Assembly: GCA_035307765.1 (NCBI GenBank)
Contig: DATGHU010000041.1
Span: forward strand, 1 to 64,000
Direction: 5' to 3'
From: a bacterium
GTDB taxonomy: Bacteria > Sysuimicrobiota > Sysuimicrobiia > Sysuimicrobiales > Segetimicrobiaceae
DNA length: 64,000 bases
The position numbers and the translations under genes are program-made. Position 1 is the stretch's first letter; every line of letters starts with the position of its first letter. Below, in pieces: positions 61,384-64,000 of this stretch. Below the pieces are notes generated by a model. The model saw nothing but the letters and a program-made list of their open reading frames with translations, searched no databases and was not told the origin of the DNA.

Positions 61384-62628
61384 ATGGGTCAGAGGTTGGT
61401 TGTGACCGTGGTGGGGGGGATGCTGATCGCCGCGCTGGCGGCGGGCGGCGCTGTCGGTTCGGCGGCGCCCGCTCCGGTCACGCTCGGAGTGCTCACCCCG
61501 CTTTCCCCTCCCGGCGATCCGGCGGCCGGGCAGCTGATCGAGCGGGGGGCCGAACTGGGGATCCAGTACATCAATACCGTGATGGGCGGGTTGTTCGGGG
61601 GCAAGGGGGGGTGCGCGCTGCCCGCAACCCAGGTCCGGTTGGCGGTCGAGGACGACAGCGGACTTCCGGAGAAGGCGATCGCCGGCTTCCGGCGCCTGGT
61701 TTCGGAAGATCACGCGGTGGCGGTGTGGGGTCAGTTTCACAGTTCGGCGATGCTCGCCGCGGCCCCCCTCGCGGATCAGTTGGGGGTGCCCTTCATCAGC
61801 ACGCAGGCGTCGGCGGCGGACATCACCGCGAAGCACTTTAAAGCCGTCTTTCGCACCCACCCCATCGACCCCGACCGCGCCGCGGCGTGGCTCGGCTGGA
61901 TTCAGGCGCAGGGCTGGCACAAGGTCGCGATGCTGGCGGAGAACACGGATTACGGGATCGGCCTGGCGGAGGCGACCAAGTCACTGATCGCGGCAAAGAA
62001 GATGAACGTCACCCTCGACGCCGTGATCTTCGACCGAACCTCCTCCGACCTCACCCCGCAGCTCCTGAAGTTCAAGGCGGAGAAGCCCGATGTGCTGCTC
62101 AACGTCGGGGTCGGGACGCCGGCCTACCTGATCATCAAGCAGGCCCACGACATCGGGCTGTTCCCGCAGGTGCCGATGCTGGGATCGTACGATTTCCCGG
62201 TGCGGCCGGAGTACTGGAAGAACCTCGGCGCAGCGGGGAACTACCTCGCGTTCATCTCCTACTATCACCCTCGGATGGCCCTGTCCCCGCTCGGAAAGTG
62301 GGCGGCCATCGAGTACGCGAAGCGGTACAAGGACGTGGCGATCTATTCCAACCTCAACTCGTTCGGCGACGCGGTGATCCTGGCGGAGGCGATGAATCAG
62401 GCCTGCAGCAGCGACCCGACGAAGATCATTGCCGCCCTGGAGCGGGGGCGCTTCGATACCTGGATCGGCTCCGGGGCGACCTTTCCTCGGGGGGCGGGGG
62501 TTTACTGGCACCAGTGGTCTCCGCCGATGGTGATTTTGCAGTTCACCCAGACCGACGAGACGTACGATCAGGCCCCGATCCTCTATCCTACGGCGATGAA
62601 GACCGGCACGTACACCGGCCCGCACTGA
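61384..62628 (+). CDS. livK: Liv-type ABC transporter substrate-binding protein
   Basis: ATG 61384 (ATG 61366 also possible) follows GGGGGGAACTGAG; 414 residues. A signal peptide (MLIAALAAGGAVGSAAPAPV, cleavage near GSAAPA) is followed by the type-1 fold of Leu/Ile/Val-binding proteins: VTLGVLTPLSPPGDPAAGQL, VRLAVEDDSGLPEKAIAGFR, VWGQFHSSAMLAAAPLADQL, AMLAENTDYGIGLAEATKSL. Such proteins also bind amides, urea and aromatic acids, so the substrate could be something made or used by the nearby amidohydrolases. Confidence 0.85.
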   Translation: MGQRLVVTVVGGMLIAALAAGGAVGSAAPAPVTLGVLTPLSPPGDPAAGQLIERGAELGIQYINTVMGGLFGGKGGCALPATQVRLAVEDDSGLPEKAIAGFRRLVSEDHAVAVWGQFHSSAMLAAAPLADQLGVPFISTQASAADITAKHFKAVFRTHPIDPDRAAAWLGWIQAQGWHKVAMLAENTDYGIGLAEATKSLIAAKKMNVTLDAVIFDRTSSDLTPQLLKFKAEKPDVLLNVGVGTPAYLIIKQAHDIGLFPQVPMLGSYDFPVRPEYWKNLGAAGNYLAFISYYHPRMALSPLGKWAAIEYAKRYKDVAIYSNLNSFGDAVILAEAMNQACSSDPTKIIAALERGRFDTWIGSGATFPRGAGVYWHQWSPPMVILQFTQTDETYDQAPILYPTAMKTGTYTGPH

Positions 62629-62638
62629 GCGCCGGGGC

Positions 62639-63529
62639 GTGGACGTCACCCTCCTCGTCCAGTACGGGCTCGCCGGGCTCGTCATCGGAGTGATCTATTG
62701 CCTGATGGCGGTCGGGATCACCTTCATTTACAGCATCATGAAGATGATCAACTGGGCGATGGGCGAGTTCTTCATGATCGGCGGATACCTGCAGTATCTG
62801 CTGATCACGGGGTGGCTGGGATCATCCCGCTGGTACCTTGCCCTCCCGTTGGCCGCGGTCGGGGCCGGCCTCCTGGGCATGCTGGTGCAGCGGGTGCTCC
62901 TCCGGCCGATGTTCGTGGGGCAGGTCGAGCGGTTGGACGAGTATGCGACAATCGTCACGATCAGCTTGACCGTGCTGCTGCGAAACCTGGCGGTCGTGGT
63001 CTTCGGGCCGTACCAGTTCTCCCCCGCCGACTACGCCCCGCCGGTCATGCTGGGTCCGCTGCCGCTCAACGGGAGTCGGTTCGCCGCGTTCGTTGGGACG
63101 ATCGTCCTCCTCGGGGTGTTCGCGATGGTGATGCGCTGGACGTGGTTCGGCCGCGCGCTGCGCGCGGCGGCGCAGAACCGCCTGGGCGCCCTGTGCGCCG
63201 GGATCAACCTGCCGCGACTCGATATGCTGGCCTTCGGCATCGGCGTGGGGCTGGCGGGGGCCGCGGGCGCTTTGCTGGCGCCGGTGTTCTTGGTGTTTCC
63301 ACAGAGCGGCGCCCTCAGCACCGTCAAGGGGTTCGAGATCATCGTCATCGGGGGCCTCGGCTCGCTCCCCGGGAGCATCGTCGGGGGGCTGCTCCTCGGA
63401 CTGGTCGAGAGCCTGGGCTCGGTGTTCGTCTCGCCTTCGTTCCGCGACGTGTACGGGTTCGGGCTCCTGCTGCTCATCCTCGTGCTGCGACCGACCGGGC
63501 TCTGGGGCGAGCGGACCCGCGAGGCATAG
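62639..63529 (+). CDS. livH: Liv-type ABC transporter permease (LivH)
   Basis: GTG 62639 starts 296 residues with eight to nine membrane helices. LivH signatures are ITFIYSIMKMINWAMGEFFM, RALRAAAQNRLGALCAGINL (coupling helix) and GFEIIVIGGLGSLPGSIVGG. It begins 10 bp after livK. It forms half of the channel with LivM. Confidence 0.9.
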   Translation: MDVTLLVQYGLAGLVIGVIYCLMAVGITFIYSIMKMINWAMGEFFMIGGYLQYLLITGWLGSSRWYLALPLAAVGAGLLGMLVQRVLLRPMFVGQVERLDEYATIVTISLTVLLRNLAVVVFGPYQFSPADYAPPVMLGPLPLNGSRFAAFVGTIVLLGVFAMVMRWTWFGRALRAAAQNRLGALCAGINLPRLDMLAFGIGVGLAGAAGALLAPVFLVFPQSGALSTVKGFEIIVIGGLGSLPGSIVGGLLLGLVESLGSVFVSPSFRDVYGFGLLLLILVLRPTGLWGERTREA

Positions 63530-63577
63530 GCAACGGCGGGCGGGGGAGCGGAGCGGCTGGGGGCCGTCTCCGCGGCG

Positions 63578-64000
63578 GTGAGGGACCACCTTGAGAGGCG
63601 TGGACCCCCGCGGATCGGCGGGGGGATGGGGCTCACGCTCGCCGGGCTCGTGCTCGCGGGGTTCCTCCCGGCGGTCCTCGGCGACTATCCGGTGCACGTG
63701 CTCACGGTCGCCTGTTACTATGTCATCCTGGCGTCCACGTGGAACCTGATCGCGGGGTATACGGGGCTGTTCTCGCTCGCCCACCACGTCTTCGCGGCGA
63801 TCGGCGGGTACGCGTCGGCGCTGCTGGTGGTCCGCGCCGGAGCACCGGTTCCGATAGGGATCGCGGCCGGAGCGATCCTGGCGGGGGCGGTCGGGTACGT
63901 CATCGGGGCGTTGACGTTGCGTTTGCGCGCGCTGTATCTCGCGCTGGCGACCTGGGCGTTCGCCGAGTCGATGCGCGTGGTCGTCTCGATGGAATACGGG
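63578..64000 (+). CDS. livM: Liv-type ABC transporter permease (LivM), truncated by the window end
   Basis: GTG 63578 or ATG 63626 may be the start; the frame shares phase with livH, whose stop is at 63527-63529. The first helices are GLTLAGLVLAGFLPAVLG, VLTVACYYVILASTWNLIAG, YTGLFSLAHHVFAAIGGYAS and LAGAVGYVIGALTLRLRALY, with the family motif TGLFSLAHHxFxAIGGYA. The gene continues beyond 64000. Confidence 0.85.
   Translation, partial: MRDHLERRGPPRIGGGMGLTLAGLVLAGFLPAVLGDYPVHVLTVACYYVILASTWNLIAGYTGLFSLAHHVFAAIGGYASALLVVRAGAPVPIGIAAGAILAGAVGYVIGALTLRLRALYLALATWAFAESMRVVVSMEYG

Noticed and set aside
1-64000. CRISPR arrays, rRNA genes, replication origins
   Set aside because: No regularly spaced short direct repeats, no rRNA-like sequence and no DnaA-box cluster were seen.

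Overview
This is a GC-rich bacterial chromosome segment that looks like a free-living soil, sediment or groundwater heterotroph. It carries many amidohydrolases and M20/M32/M81 metallopeptidases, several solute-uptake ABC systems and secreted beta-propeller proteins, starts many genes with GTG or TTG, and has no rRNA genes. The gene mix resembles candidate-phylum genomes such as Rokubacteria or the CSP1-3/Sysuimicrobiota group. That placement is an impression from gene content, not a demonstrated assignment.

Region 1 (about 1-6,000) is a graveyard. It holds a transposase tail, a ferritin-like gene with a frameshift and an internal deletion, an inverted partial copy of the SPFH gene at 13.0 kb, a 3' tRNA-Ala fragment beside a twice-frameshifted tyrosine integrase (a decayed attachment site), two small proteins sharing the start MSTPEERxRK, fragments of a PIN gene and an esterase, an HXXEE membrane protein, and a Tat-exported PLL-type lectin with two frameshifts. 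Region 2 (6,760-11,234) is a compact four-gene operon: Asp/Glu-racemase-family protein, dihydroorotase/hydantoinase-like amidohydrolase, M20 hydrolase and ornithine cyclodeaminase-like enzyme. It reads as a pathway for opening a cyclic amide and processing the amino acid released.

Region 3 (11-20 kb) mixes stress and envelope genes (Hsp20, SPFH protein, GlsB-like protein, SPOR protein, orphan substrate-binding protein) with decayed genes. It includes an IS5-family transposase tail that ends 24 bp before a strong promoter embedded in a perfect 16-bp inverted repeat. That promoter drives two cupins and a MarR regulator. Region 4 (20-33 kb) has a GntR/amidohydrolase/acyl-CoA dehydrogenase/M20 operon in which the amidohydrolase appears to start at CTG overlapping the previous stop. 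It continues with an iron alcohol dehydrogenase, a truncated LacI regulator, and a sugar operon (aldo-keto reductase, lactonase, ribose-type ABC transporter). Region 5 (33-48.7 kb) has a frameshifted peptide-binding protein, a divergent zinc-uptake locus (Fur-family regulator versus znuACB), an MFS exporter, a DapA/SDR/aspartoacylase-like cluster, a GAF-GGDEF protein, a kelch protein and a UbiA prenyltransferase.

Region 6 (48.8-64 kb) has an acyl-CoA synthetase, an M81 peptidase, an M32 carboxypeptidase, and a chimeric open frame joining a tyrosine-recombinase N-terminal domain to a DUF4145/HEPN-like domain. After these come two ACMSD-like amidohydrolases, a SnoaL protein, aspartate carbamoyltransferase and a branched-chain amino acid (Liv) transporter whose last permease runs off the window. 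The most unusual items are the recombinase-DUF4145 chimera, the IS-adjacent palindromic promoter, the MSTPEER small proteins beside the decayed integrase, and the CTG-coupled start. I do not see a clearly complete, previously undescribed multi-gene system.
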